47,168 nucleotides of DNA from Treponema sp. UBA4307 (GCA_002394685.1 DGUP01000007.1:1-47168), one strand, 5' to 3'; shown: positions 25,685 through 35,266, counted from the stretch's first letter. Notes: a model not told the origin generated them from the letters alone. Program-made: numbers and translations.

Positions 25685-28363
25685 ATGAATAAAATAAAGA
25701 TATGGCCCCTTATTGTAATACCTTTATTACTGGTATTCGGCGCCCTTATGGGAGCAGCTCTGGGCCGGGGCCTGGCAGAAACACAGAATGTTAAGAATAC
25801 AGAATTCTTTACAGAATTTGAAACATCACTTCCTACAAGAATTCTGGATATAAACGGCGAACTTATTACGGAATATGCCGGAGACGAAAGCCGTGAAATA
25901 ATTGAGTTTAACGACCTTCCAAGTCATATGGTTGAAGCTCTGGTTACTCGTGAAGACCGTATTTTCTATAAGCATAAGGGATTTTCAGCAAAAGCCCTTG
26001 TACGTGCCCTGATTGGTCAGGTTCTGCATGTTTCCTGGGGTGGTGGTTCTACCCTTTCCCAGCAGATTGCAGGTACGCTTTACTGTGACCGTACAGATAT
26101 TTCTGTAAAGCGAAAACTTAAGGAACTGTGGTGGTCCATTCAGATGGAACGCCGTTATTCTAAAAACGAAATTCTTGAACTTTACCTTAATAAGATTTAT
26201 TTCGGCGGCGGTACTTACGGTGTAAATGCAGCCAGCAAATATTATTTTGGACACGGTGCGAGAGAGATCACACCTGCTGAAGCAGCAATCCTCGTTATTC
26301 AGTTGTCAAACCCTTCTTATTACAATCCTTTTGAACATCCTAACAGAGCATTGGATCGTCAGCAGTACGTTCTTGATGCAATGGTAGAGCAGGATTACCT
26401 GACCCGTGAAGAAGCAGACGAAAGTTTTGACAATTACTGGGCAAACTTCGACTATACAAGAACCGGTTCTTCTGCATACGAACTTCGTGTAGATGAAGCT
26501 CCATGGTTCTCAGAATATGTCCGCCGTGAATTCAGCAGCATGCTCTATGGAACAGATGACATTTATACATCCGGTTATACAGTAAATACTTCACTTAATC
26601 TTTCACATCAGAAAGAAGCTGAAGTAATTATGGCTGATTACATTAAATATGCAAACGATACATACCAGCGTCAGGTTGCAAGCAGACAGAAGGATGCATT
26701 TGCCCGCTATATTCCGTTTACAGAACTTATTTCCCTTATTTCAGGCAACCCAAAGCTTAAGGTAAGTGAACAGCGTGCAGAAAATGTTGCACTTAAGGCT
26801 TATTCCAATGAGGTAAACCCTATTCTTGATATTGTGGCTCTCATGACTGGCATGGATACTTTTAAGACTGAAATTGTCAATAAAGGTAACCAGATGCAGA
26901 AGCGTAATTCTGAAAGAACCACAATTGAAGGAACAATGATTGCCCTGGAAAACTCTACAGGCTACATTGATGCCCTTGTAGGTGGTTCTAAGTATGATTC
27001 TGACAACCAGTTTATCCGTGCAATTCAGGCCCGCGTACAGCCGGGTTCAACAATCAAGCCGCTTTATTACTCAGCAGCAATTGACAGCCGCAAGTTTACA
27101 ATGGCAACAACCGTTTCTGATACTCCGGTTGTATTCGCAAAAGACGACGGATCACCTTATATTCCTCAGGACTTCCTTGGAGAATACATGGGTGATGTTC
27201 AGATATGGTTCGCCCTGGCACATTCTATGAATATTCCTTCAATTAAGGTTCTTGATGGAATCGGATTTGATGCTGCAATTTACAGAATTACATCTCTTTA
27301 CGGAATTCCTCAAGAAGAATGGCAGTCACGTGGGTTCCAGCCGGTCTACCCTCTTGGTCTTGGTGTAGTTTCAGTCAGACCAGTTGAAGTAGCAAAGGCA
27401 TTCGCTACAATCGCAAACCAGGGACGTGAAGTTACTCCTATTGCAATTCTGAATGTTGAAGATAAAGACGGTAATGTTATCCGTGATCCTGAAAGAGAAC
27501 TTAGAGAAGCAGAAAAGGCAAAGGGCTCTTCTATACAGGTCATTTCTCAGCAGAATGCATTCATTATGACTGAAATGCTGAAGCGTACAGTTTCTACCGG
27601 TACACTGCAGAATCCTTCTGACTTTAAGCGAACAAAAGCTACAATTGGAAAGGATAAGGGAACCGGATACAAATTCATCTTTAAGGATGCAAATGGAAAT
27701 GATTTCTATATGCCGGTTGGCGGTAAGACTGGTACAACACAGAACTGGGCAGATGCATGGACAGTTGGATTTACCCCATACTATACAGCTGCCTTCTGGT
27801 TTGGATTCGACCGCCCTGGTCAGTCACTTGGTACAAAACTCACAGGTTCTACCCTTGCAGGTGTTGCCTGGTCAGATTACATGAACTTTGTTAACCAGGG
27901 AAAACCATATAAGGATTTCTTCCAGAATCCTCCAAACGGTGTTGTAAAAATGGTTGTTTGTTCAGTTTCTGGAGACATTCCTACAGAAGACTGCGGTAAA
28001 AATAAGACTACTGCATATTTCCTTGCAGGAACAGAACCTACAGAGGAATGTATTTATCACAGTAACCATACACCGGAAAATCTGGCAATTGAACGCTTAT
28101 GGAAGGCTCAGTATAAATCTGGTATTGATTTTGGAAACTTAGACAATGATACAGGTTTAAATGAATATCTGGATCTTATAAATTCTATTAACCAGGAAAC
28201 TGGTACTGACGGAACAAATCCGGAAAATGATGGTTCTACAGGAGAATATGATCTGGATGCAATTCTTAATAAGATTAACAGCACTCCGGAAAGTGTATCG
28301 GAAGATGATGAAGATTCTTCTGCAGATACAGAGGAAGATTCAGGCAACTGGCTTTTAGACTAA
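25685..28363 (+). CDS. Class A penicillin-binding protein (PBP1A type)
   Basis: From Met at 25685, 892 residues. An N-terminal transmembrane helix is followed by a glycosyltransferase 51 domain (EDRIFYKHKG near 88, ERRYSKNEILELYLNKIYFG) and a transpeptidase domain with STIK (active Ser near 453), SMN near 513 and KTGTT near 680. All catalytic motifs are intact. It polymerises and cross-links peptidoglycan in the periplasm. The C-terminal ~70 residues are an acidic Ser/Asp/Glu/Asn-rich tail. The frame opens 12 codons earlier, but those codons lie within the putative promoter. No ribosome binding site precedes either start. Confidence 0.95.
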   Translation: MNKIKIWPLIVIPLLLVFGALMGAALGRGLAETQNVKNTEFFTEFETSLPTRILDINGELITEYAGDESREIIEFNDLPSHMVEALVTREDRIFYKHKGFSAKALVRALIGQVLHVSWGGGSTLSQQIAGTLYCDRTDISVKRKLKELWWSIQMERRYSKNEILELYLNKIYFGGGTYGVNAASKYYFGHGAREITPAEAAILVIQLSNPSYYNPFEHPNRALDRQQYVLDAMVEQDYLTREEADESFDNYWANFDYTRTGSSAYELRVDEAPWFSEYVRREFSSMLYGTDDIYTSGYTVNTSLNLSHQKEAEVIMADYIKYANDTYQRQVASRQKDAFARYIPFTELISLISGNPKLKVSEQRAENVALKAYSNEVNPILDIVALMTGMDTFKTEIVNKGNQMQKRNSERTTIEGTMIALENSTGYIDALVGGSKYDSDNQFIRAIQARVQPGSTIKPLYYSAAIDSRKFTMATTVSDTPVVFAKDDGSPYIPQDFLGEYMGDVQIWFALAHSMNIPSIKVLDGIGFDAAIYRITSLYGIPQEEWQSRGFQPVYPLGLGVVSVRPVEVAKAFATIANQGREVTPIAILNVEDKDGNVIRDPERELREAEKAKGSSIQVISQQNAFIMTEMLKRTVSTGTLQNPSDFKRTKATIGKDKGTGYKFIFKDANGNDFYMPVGGKTGTTQNWADAWTVGFTPYYTAAFWFGFDRPGQSLGTKLTGSTLAGVAWSDYMNFVNQGKPYKDFFQNPPNGVVKMVVCSVSGDIPTEDCGKNKTTAYFLAGTEPTEECIYHSNHTPENLAIERLWKAQYKSGIDFGNLDNDTGLNEYLDLINSINQETGTDGTNPENDGSTGEYDLDAILNKINSTPESVSEDDEDSSADTEEDSGNWLLD

Positions 28364-28426
28364 ATGTAAAAAGTTTTTTCAGCCATTTTTATTTATTTGC
28401 GTTATACTGATGATTGTAACTAATAT

Positions 28427-28470
28427 GGAAATCTTCACAAATATACATTGTTTTATTTAGGAAGATTTCC
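28427..28470. repeat. 10-bp inverted repeat upstream of the ParB-like gene
   Basis: GGAAATCTTC and GAAGATTTCC are perfect 10-bp arms separated by 24 nt, ending 23 nt before the ATG. No T run follows, so an operator or leader hairpin is more likely than a terminator. Confidence 0.5.
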
Positions 28471-28493
28471 TGATTATTCGAGGGTAATAGATA

Positions 28494-28904
28494 ATGCTTG
28501 TAAATATTGACGACATTAAAGTAAAAAAAAGAGTAAGAAAAGATTTAGGAGATATTGATTCACTCAAAGAGAGCCTGAAAATATACGGGCTTATGAATCC
28601 TATAACTCTTAATTCAAAATATCAGTTAATTGCCGGAGAACGTCGTCTTCAAGCAGCAAAAGAACTGGGCTGGACACATATTAACGCAAATATTATCGAA
28701 AATATTAATTCCGTTCAGGCTCTTGAAATGGAATTAGAGGAAAATAATCAGCGTAAGGAATTTACGGATGAAGAACTCATGGAAGGTTACACAAGACTGA
28801 AACATCTTCAGCATCCAAATATTTTCCGTAAAATATGGAATTTGCTGGTTAGATTCTTTACCTGGATTGTGGAATCCATTAAGAAGCTTTTTTCAAAAGA
28901 ATAA
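28494..28904 (+). CDS. Small ParB-like protein without a DNA-binding domain
   Basis: This 136-residue protein's residues 1-~95 match the ParB/Srx N-terminal domain. They include the LKESLKIYGLMNPITL block, the nucleotide-binding GERRLQAAKELG motif and ENNQRKEF. In chromosomal ParB these motifs bind CTP. The helix-turn-helix and dimerisation domains that should follow are absent. The last ~30 residues form a basic, aromatic amphipathic helix (IWNLLVRFFTWIVESIKKLF), which could bind membrane. GAGGG lies ~9 nt before the ATG, and a terminator follows. It is complete and not an obvious frameshifted remnant. Its function is unknown; it sits just after a penicillin-binding protein gene. Confidence 0.85.
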   Translation: MLVNIDDIKVKKRVRKDLGDIDSLKESLKIYGLMNPITLNSKYQLIAGERRLQAAKELGWTHINANIIENINSVQALEMELEENNQRKEFTDEELMEGYTRLKHLQHPNIFRKIWNLLVRFFTWIVESIKKLFSKE

Positions 28905-28911
28905 AATATAT

Positions 28912-28947
28912 AAATCCCTTTTAGTTTTCTGCTGAAAGGGATTTTTT
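28912..28947 (+). terminator. Terminator after the ParB-like gene
   Basis: AAATCCCTTT pairs with AAAGGGATTT around a 13-nt loop, followed by T. Confidence 0.82.
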
Positions 28948-28984
28948 ACGTCTCTTTTCTATATCAATTTGAAAAAAAATCCGA

Positions 28985-28990
28985 TATAAT
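28985..28990 (+). promoter_or_regulatory. -10 box of nadE, leaderless type
   Basis: A perfect TATAAT ends 7 nt before ATG 28998. No convincing -35 box is seen at the right distance, and no ribosome binding site precedes the ATG. Confidence 0.45.
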
Positions 28991-28997
28991 GGTTTTT

Positions 28998-31001
28998 ATG
29001 AAGTATGGATTTTTAAGGGTAGCTCTTGCAAGCCCTTCACTTAAAGTTGCAGATACAATTTACAATACAAATGAAATTATTAATTATATTCACAAAGCTG
29101 ATGAAAATAGTGTCAGGCTTCTGGTTTTTCCAGAATTAACTATTACCGGATATACCTGCCAGGATCTTTTCCTGCAGCGCGCAATTTTAAAGGAATCCCT
29201 CACTGCTCTCGAAAAAATTGCAGAAGCTACTAAAAATCTTGACGTAATGGCAGCAGTGGGTCTGCCTTTTGAAAAAGACTCCAGACTCTATAATATAGCC
29301 GCTTTCGTTTATCAGGGACAAGTACTTGCCTTGGTTCCAAAGAGTTATATTCCTAACTACGGCGAATTCTATGAACAGCGCTGGTTTACCCCTTACAGAG
29401 ACAACAAAGTGGATTTTGTTCCACTTACACCTGCACTGGGCGAAACTGCATTTGGTACAAACATTATTCTGGAAGATGAAAATGATCCATTAATTAAAAT
29501 TGCATGCGAAATCTGTGAAGATGCATGGGTTCCGCTCTCCCCTAGTACCAGCCACAGTCTTATGGGAGCAACAATAATTGCAAACCTCAGCGCCTCTAAT
29601 GAAATCGTTGGGAAGGCTGATTATAGACGTACTCTTATTTCAGGCCTTTCTGCAAAATCCATTAACATATACATTTATTCCAATGCAGGTCATGATGAAT
29701 CAACCCAGGATTTAGTTTTTTCAGGTCACAGCCTGATATGTCAAAACGGCAGTATACTTGCAGAAAAGAAACCTTTTGACAATAAGGATATGCTTATCCA
29801 GGATGTTGATCTTGAAATAATTGAACAGGAACGCTTAAAAACAAAGAGCTATGCTTCAAACTGTCAGGATTTTTCTAATGATAACTATACACACATTTTC
29901 TTTACATTTGAAGACAATGAATTAAGCATAAAAAGTTTTGAAGAACTAAACTACAATATAGATCCTCATCCTTTTGTTCCTTCTGACGATCAGAAAAAAG
30001 CAGAACGATGTAAATCAGTAATTGAAATGCAGGCAGAAGGACTGGCAAAAAGACTTCGTCATATTAATTGTAAAAGCGCTGTACTTGGATTAAGCGGTGG
30101 ACTTGATTCTACTCTGGCACTTTTAGTAACTGCAGAAGCCTTTGACAAATGTGGAATTCCCCGGGAAAATATTCTGGCTGTTACAATGCCATGTTTTGGT
30201 ACAACAGAAAGAACCTATAACAATGCCCTTCTTCTGGCAAAAGAAACAGGAGCTTCTTTAAAAGAGGTTAATATAAAAAAAGCAGTTCTACAGCATTTTG
30301 AAGATATTGGACAATCAAGTGACCTGCATGATGTTACATACGAAAATTGTCAGGCAAGAGAACGTACTCAAGTACTTATGGACCTTGCAAACAAAAACAA
30401 TGGTCTGGTTATTGGAACAGGAGATTTAAGTGAACTGGCATTAGGCTGGTGCACCTATAATGGAGATCAGATGTCAATGTATGGTGTTAATTCTTCCATT
30501 CCAAAAACTCTTGTAAGACATCTGGTAGCATATTTTTCTGCAGAATCACTGAAAAAAGGCAGAAATGAGCTTCATAGTGTTCTTGATGATATTCTTGCTA
30601 CCCCAGTTTCTCCTGAATTAATTCCACCGGAAAATGGAAATATTTCGCAAAAAACAGAAGACATTGTTGGTCCTTATGAATTACATGATTTTATTCTTTA
30701 TCAGGTACTGAGAAGAGGATTTAATCCGGAAAAGATTTATTTCTTAGCCTGCAAAGTATTTCTTGGTAAAAAAGCTGACGGCACAGAAGAAATCTACACA
30801 GAGGAAATTATTTACAAATGGCTAAAATCCTTTTATAAAAGATTTTTCTCCCAGCAGTTTAAGCGTTCCTGCATGCCTGATGGTGCAAAAGTTGGAAGCA
30901 TTAATCTTTCTCCAAGAGGTGACTGGCGCATGCCAAGTGATGCATCTAATTCTGTCTGGATGGCTGATTTGGAAAAACTTGAGCAAAAACTCTTTAACTA
31001 A
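28998..31001 (+). CDS. nadE: Glutamine-dependent NAD+ synthetase
   Basis: From Met at 28998, 667 residues. An N-terminal nitrilase-like glutaminase domain contains the Glu-Lys-Cys triad region (FPELTITGYTCQD, VPKSYIPNYGEFYE, CEICEDAW). A C-terminal NAD synthetase domain has the ATP pyrophosphatase loop LSGGLDST near residue 365 and TGDLSELALGW. It amidates deamido-NAD+ using ammonia from glutamine. Another in-frame ATG at 28989 overlaps the TATAAT box, so 28998 is preferred. RlmJ follows after 26 nt. Confidence 0.96.
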   Translation: MKYGFLRVALASPSLKVADTIYNTNEIINYIHKADENSVRLLVFPELTITGYTCQDLFLQRAILKESLTALEKIAEATKNLDVMAAVGLPFEKDSRLYNIAAFVYQGQVLALVPKSYIPNYGEFYEQRWFTPYRDNKVDFVPLTPALGETAFGTNIILEDENDPLIKIACEICEDAWVPLSPSTSHSLMGATIIANLSASNEIVGKADYRRTLISGLSAKSINIYIYSNAGHDESTQDLVFSGHSLICQNGSILAEKKPFDNKDMLIQDVDLEIIEQERLKTKSYASNCQDFSNDNYTHIFFTFEDNELSIKSFEELNYNIDPHPFVPSDDQKKAERCKSVIEMQAEGLAKRLRHINCKSAVLGLSGGLDSTLALLVTAEAFDKCGIPRENILAVTMPCFGTTERTYNNALLLAKETGASLKEVNIKKAVLQHFEDIGQSSDLHDVTYENCQARERTQVLMDLANKNNGLVIGTGDLSELALGWCTYNGDQMSMYGVNSSIPKTLVRHLVAYFSAESLKKGRNELHSVLDDILATPVSPELIPPENGNISQKTEDIVGPYELHDFILYQVLRRGFNPEKIYFLACKVFLGKKADGTEEIYTEEIIYKWLKSFYKRFFSQQFKRSCMPDGAKVGSINLSPRGDWRMPSDASNSVWMADLEKLEQKLFN

Positions 31002-31027
31002 AGGGCAGTTTTTATCAGAGGATTATT

Positions 31028-31861
31028 ATGCTTTCTTATATACATGAATATCATGCTGGAAATTTTGCAGATGTTTTTAAGCATTCCCTCCTTGCAGGTC
31101 TGATGGAAAATCTCTGTAAAAAAGATAAAGCCTTTACAGTTATTGATACCCATGCAGCTTCTGCAATTTATGATTTAAATGACCAGAGGCTGTTAAAAAC
31201 AGGTGAAGCCGCAAACGGAATTTTAAAACTTATTGAATCAAAAGATAATTCATATAAATACTCACAATTACTTCAATCTTATCTTACCATTGAAAATTCA
31301 TTTATAAAAACTGGTAAGTACGCTGGAAGCCCGGCTATTGAAGAAGCATTTATTCGACCACAGGATACTTTGTTTCTCATAGAAAAACATCCTCAGGCAA
31401 TTAAAAGCCTTAAGGAAAATGCTGGAAAAAAGTCAAAAATTGTTGAAGGAGACAGCTGGGAAAGTTTAAAAGCGCTTACACCTCCTCTTGTAAAGAGAGG
31501 CTTAATCTTTATGGACCCCAGTTATGAAGCAGTTTCCGATTATGCTCAGGTAACAGAAAGTCTTACAATAGCAATGAAAAAATGGAATACAGCCACAATT
31601 GCTCTCTGGTATCCACTTCTTTTAAGAAAAAAGAATGAATGTAATCAGATGATTTCAACACTTGAGGATAAAGCAAAAGTTTATCTGCCAGGAAAAGAAC
31701 TTTTTCATTCAGAACTGATCATTGGTAATGGGGATGAAATGAATGAAGATGGTAAAGCCCATATGTATGGATGCGGAATGCTGATTATTAATTCCCCTTA
31801 TCAATTTCAGGAAAAGGCGGAAGAATGCAGGGCAGTTCTACAAGAAATATTTAAAAACTAG
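31028..31861 (+). CDS. rlmJ: RlmJ-type 23S rRNA adenine-N6 methyltransferase
   Basis: This 277-residue protein begins with the characteristic MLSYIHEYHAGNFADVFKH and DTHAASAIYDL. The catalytic motif IV reads DPSYE rather than the usual DPPYE, and the family's C-terminal GCGMLIINSPYQF is present. E. coli RlmJ methylates A2030 of 23S rRNA. AGAGGA precedes the ATG by 5 nt. It is probably co-transcribed with nadE, with which it has no obvious link. Confidence 0.93.
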   Translation: MLSYIHEYHAGNFADVFKHSLLAGLMENLCKKDKAFTVIDTHAASAIYDLNDQRLLKTGEAANGILKLIESKDNSYKYSQLLQSYLTIENSFIKTGKYAGSPAIEEAFIRPQDTLFLIEKHPQAIKSLKENAGKKSKIVEGDSWESLKALTPPLVKRGLIFMDPSYEAVSDYAQVTESLTIAMKKWNTATIALWYPLLLRKKNECNQMISTLEDKAKVYLPGKELFHSELIIGNGDEMNEDGKAHMYGCGMLIINSPYQFQEKAEECRAVLQEIFKN

Positions 31862-31900
31862 CATTTATTTTAATTTTTTTTATATATTTATTTTCTAAAT

Positions 31901-31940
31901 AAAAAAAGGGCAGCTGTTTTCACAGATGCCCTTTTTGCTT
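31901..31940. terminator. Bidirectional terminator between rlmJ and the outer-membrane protein gene
   Basis: AAAAAGGGCA pairs with TGCCCTTTTT around a 14-nt loop, giving T runs on both strands between convergent genes. Confidence 0.87.
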
Positions 31941-31956
31941 TCAAGTCTAAATCAAA

Positions 31957-32436
31957 TTAGAACCAGAAGCGAAGACCAACGTTAACTGGGAAGCTCTTCC
32001 ACCAGTCAGTTGCTATAAAGCCATTGTTAAAGTCAATATAGAATCCTGGCTGCCATGCAATCTGTGCATAAAGTTCAAGGAAGTCAACAGGGAAAATATT
32101 AACACCAGCAACTGCGCGGAAAGCAACGTAAATAGCAGGATTTATGTAATAAGCTACAGCAAAACCTGGACCCCAATAGTAGTGGAACATACCAGCAAGA
32201 CGTGGATTCTGTACCCAGTAATCTACTGTTAAACCAGCAGAAACAAACTGGCTATTTGCAAAGTTAACATCAACGGCGAAAACTCCGTCAAAGCTGTCAA
32301 GCTTGAATGTAAGAGCAGCACCAGTACCCTGGTTTGCTACATTGTAACCACCCTGAACACCAATACCTGTTGCAAATGCGCTTACAGATCCAACAACAGC
32401 AAGAGCTAAGAGAGCTCCTAAGAATCTCTTTTTCAT
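31957..32436 (-). CDS. Small outer-membrane beta-barrel-like protein
   Basis: From Met at 32436, 159 residues. There is a classical signal peptide (KKRFLGALLALAVVGSVSAFA) followed by alternating aromatic/polar beta strands and a C-terminal Phe (NVGLRFWF), the pattern recognised by the BAM machinery. AAGGAG lies 10 nt before this ATG and inside the longer open frame, which rules out the upstream start. It is probably a small outer-membrane protein of about eight strands. The exact family is not recognised. Confidence 0.82.
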   Translation of the reverse strand: MKKRFLGALLALAVVGSVSAFATGIGVQGGYNVANQGTGAALTFKLDSFDGVFAVDVNFANSQFVSAGLTVDYWVQNPRLAGMFHYYWGPGFAVAYYINPAIYVAFRAVAGVNIFPVDFLELYAQIAWQPGFYIDFNNGFIATDWWKSFPVNVGLRFWF

Positions 32437-32547
32437 AATTAAATAACTCCTTATCTTGGACAAATGCTTTTTGTCACTGATACCTAAAATTATAAGTCAA
32501 AAAAATTAAGTTGTCTAGTTAAGTTAAGTATATTACAAATTGTTATA

Positions 32548-35163
32548 TTATCTGCCTTTTACATCAAATTTCAAGGCTTTTGCCTCCTTATCGTAGTTAC
32601 ACTGGATTATATCCTTTTCCTGGAATTTTCCATCCAATATAAGTTTTGAAACAGGATTTTCAACAAGTGTCTGTATTGCTCTCTTAACAGGTCTTGCTCC
32701 AAAGCTCGGGTCATATCCTTCATCAGCAATAAAATCCACAGCATCTTTACTGAATTCAATTGTAAGTTTTCTGTCTTCAAGACGCTTTTCGACTCTCTTA
32801 AGTTGAAGAAGTACAATATCCTTAATGTTTTCGAACTGTAATGAATTAAACATTACAATCTCATCAATACGATTTAGAAATTCTGGGCGGAATTTTGTTT
32901 TCAAAAGCAAATCAATATTCTTCTGAAGCTTTTCTTTATCTTCATCAGGATTTTGAGATGCATCCAGAATTAAATCACTTCCTAAATTACTTGTCATGAT
33001 GATAATTGTATTTTTAAAATCCACTACTCTGCCTTGACCATCAGTTAATCGTCCATCATCAAGAACTTGAAGCAGAACATTAAATACATCAGGATGGGCT
33101 TTCTCCACTTCATCAAAAAGAATTACACTGTATGGCCTTCTTCGTACGGCTTCAGTTAACTGTCCCCCTTCATCATAGCCTACATATCCTGGAGGAGCAC
33201 CAATCAATCTTGTAACAGAAAATTTGTCCATATATTCAGACATATCTATTCTTGTTAAAGCCTTTTCATCATTAAAAAGAAAATCAGCAAGTGTTTTTGC
33301 AAGTTCAGTTTTTCCTACTCCAGTTGGTCCAATAAACATAAAACAACCTAAAGGCCGTGCTGGATCATTAAGGCCTGCTTTATTACGCCTGATAGCATCA
33401 GAAACGACTTTCAGAGCTTCAGACTGACCTTTTACCCTTTGATTTAATACAGATTCCAGCTGAACATATTTTTGTTTTTCACTGGACATCATTTTACTTA
33501 TAGGTATACCTGTCCATACGGAAATTACTTTTGCAATATCTTCTTCAGTTACTTCTTTTTTAAGAAGTGCCTTACGCTCGCTTGAAATTTCCTTATCAGA
33601 GTTTTTATTTTTTTCTTCCTCAGCAAGAACTTTTTCAAGTGACGGAATAATGGAATATTTTAATTCTGCAGCTTTTTCAAGATTACCTTCACGGGTATAC
33701 TTTTCCTGATCAAAGCGAGCTTTTTCCAGTTCTTCCTTTGTATGACGTGAACCTTCAATCAGAAGTTTCTCATTCTGCCATTGAAGTTTCATTGCATCTC
33801 TCCGCCCCTGAAGGTCCTGAAGTTCTTTTTCAAGTTTAGATAATCTTTTTAAACTCTCTTCATCATCTTCTTTTGACAGAGACTGCTTTTCAATCATCAG
33901 CTGCAGGATTTTTCTTTCTATCTGGTCGAGTTCTACTGGCTGACTTTCTATCTCAATCTTTAAACGGCTTGCGGCTTCATCCACCAGATCAATTGCCTTA
34001 TCCGGAAGGAATCTGTTTGTTATATAACGGTCTGAAAGACTTGCAGCTGCAACAAGAGCTTCATCATTAATTGTTACTCCATGATGAATTTCATATTTTT
34101 CACGTAAACCACGTAAGATTGCAATAGTATCCTCAACATTTGGTTCCGGACAATAAACCTGCTGAAATCTTCTTTCAAGGGCACTATCCTTTTCAATATA
34201 TTTCCGGTATTCATTAAGGGTAGTTGCACCTATTACATGGATTTCACCTCTTGCCAGAGAAGGCTTAAGTAAATTTGAAGCATCCATATTACTTCCTTCT
34301 CCAGAGCCTGCTCCTACAATTGTGTGAAGTTCATCAATAAAAAGAATTATTTGACCATGTGAGTTTGTAACTTCTTTGATAACACCTTTAAATCTTTCTT
34401 CAAATTCCCCTCTGTATTTTGTACCTGCAATTAACTGTCCTAAATCCAGAGACAAAAGTCTTTTATTTTTAATTGAATCCGGCACATCGTCCTTTGCAAT
34501 CCTTAATGCCAGGCCCTCAACAATTGCAGTTTTACCCACACCAGGTTCACCAATTAAACAAGGATTATTTTTTGTACGGCGGGACAATACCTGCATAACC
34601 CGGCGGATTTCTTCATCCCGTCCAATAACCGGATCAATTTTATCAAGTCGGGCTCTTGCGGTAAGATCTATACAATATTTTTCCAGAACCCTCATTTTGT
34701 TTTCCGGATCCTGACTATCAATTGAATTGCTGCCCCTTACTTCTTTCAGAGATTCAAGGACCTTTTCTTTAGTGATTCCATTTTTTTTCAGCAAGGCGGA
34801 AACATCATCTTCCAGAGTTATAAATGCAAGGAAAAGGTGTTCTACAGACAAATACTGATCCTGTAAAGCTTCCATTTCCTGTTCAGCTTTAATCAAAGCT
34901 TTCTGACAGTAAGATGAAAGGCCTACCTGCACAAGCCCCTGAACTTTCGGTAATTTTTTGAGAATATCATTACATTCTGTTAAAAGACTTTCTACCTGTA
35001 CACCAATTCTTTCTACCAGGGGAGGAATAATTCCATCCTCTTGTTTGAGCATTGCAATTAAAAAATGTGCTGTTGTTATTTCACCATGATCGTTTTTCTG
35101 GGCAAGAGTATTGGCCTCCTGAAAGGCGTCCTGCATTTTAAATGTCATATTATCAAAATTCAT
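32548..35163 (-). CDS. clpB: ClpB disaggregase
   Basis: From Met at 35163, 871 residues. A double Clp_N domain (MTFKMQDAFQEANTLAQ) comes first, then AAA-1 with Walker A GEPGVGKT and GTKYRGEFEERFK. The long coiled-coil M-domain follows (~390-530), which marks ClpB rather than ClpA or ClpC. AAA-2 has GPTGVGKT, and a C-terminal domain closes the protein. It threads aggregated proteins with DnaK help during heat stress. GGGAGG lies 7 nt before this ATG, so the frame's earlier start at 35178 is unlikely. There is no CIRCE element upstream; a 10-bp palindrome lies within the promoter spacer. Confidence 0.96.
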   Translation of the reverse strand: MNFDNMTFKMQDAFQEANTLAQKNDHGEITTAHFLIAMLKQEDGIIPPLVERIGVQVESLLTECNDILKKLPKVQGLVQVGLSSYCQKALIKAEQEMEALQDQYLSVEHLFLAFITLEDDVSALLKKNGITKEKVLESLKEVRGSNSIDSQDPENKMRVLEKYCIDLTARARLDKIDPVIGRDEEIRRVMQVLSRRTKNNPCLIGEPGVGKTAIVEGLALRIAKDDVPDSIKNKRLLSLDLGQLIAGTKYRGEFEERFKGVIKEVTNSHGQIILFIDELHTIVGAGSGEGSNMDASNLLKPSLARGEIHVIGATTLNEYRKYIEKDSALERRFQQVYCPEPNVEDTIAILRGLREKYEIHHGVTINDEALVAAASLSDRYITNRFLPDKAIDLVDEAASRLKIEIESQPVELDQIERKILQLMIEKQSLSKEDDEESLKRLSKLEKELQDLQGRRDAMKLQWQNEKLLIEGSRHTKEELEKARFDQEKYTREGNLEKAAELKYSIIPSLEKVLAEEEKNKNSDKEISSERKALLKKEVTEEDIAKVISVWTGIPISKMMSSEKQKYVQLESVLNQRVKGQSEALKVVSDAIRRNKAGLNDPARPLGCFMFIGPTGVGKTELAKTLADFLFNDEKALTRIDMSEYMDKFSVTRLIGAPPGYVGYDEGGQLTEAVRRRPYSVILFDEVEKAHPDVFNVLLQVLDDGRLTDGQGRVVDFKNTIIIMTSNLGSDLILDASQNPDEDKEKLQKNIDLLLKTKFRPEFLNRIDEIVMFNSLQFENIKDIVLLQLKRVEKRLEDRKLTIEFSKDAVDFIADEGYDPSFGARPVKRAIQTLVENPVSKLILDGKFQEKDIIQCNYDKEAKALKFDVKGR

Positions 35164-35186
35164 ATTTTTGCCTCCCATTTTAATTT

Positions 35187-35215
35187 AAAATAATCAAATA
35201 TCCGGATAAAGGCAA
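35187..35215 (-). promoter_or_regulatory. Candidate clpB promoter with a palindrome in the spacer
   Basis: TTGCCT, 17 nt, TATTTT on the minus strand. The palindrome TATCCGGATA (35199-35208) lies between the two boxes, a common position for a repressor operator. Confidence 0.45.
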
Positions 35216-35266
35216 ATTTTTTGATAAAAGAGGATTACAAGGTTTTAATAAGAGAAATGATTATTT

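Noticed and set aside
35163..35266. CIRCE/HrcA element before clpB
   Set aside because: No TTAGCACTC-N9-GAGTGCTAA-like sequence is present.
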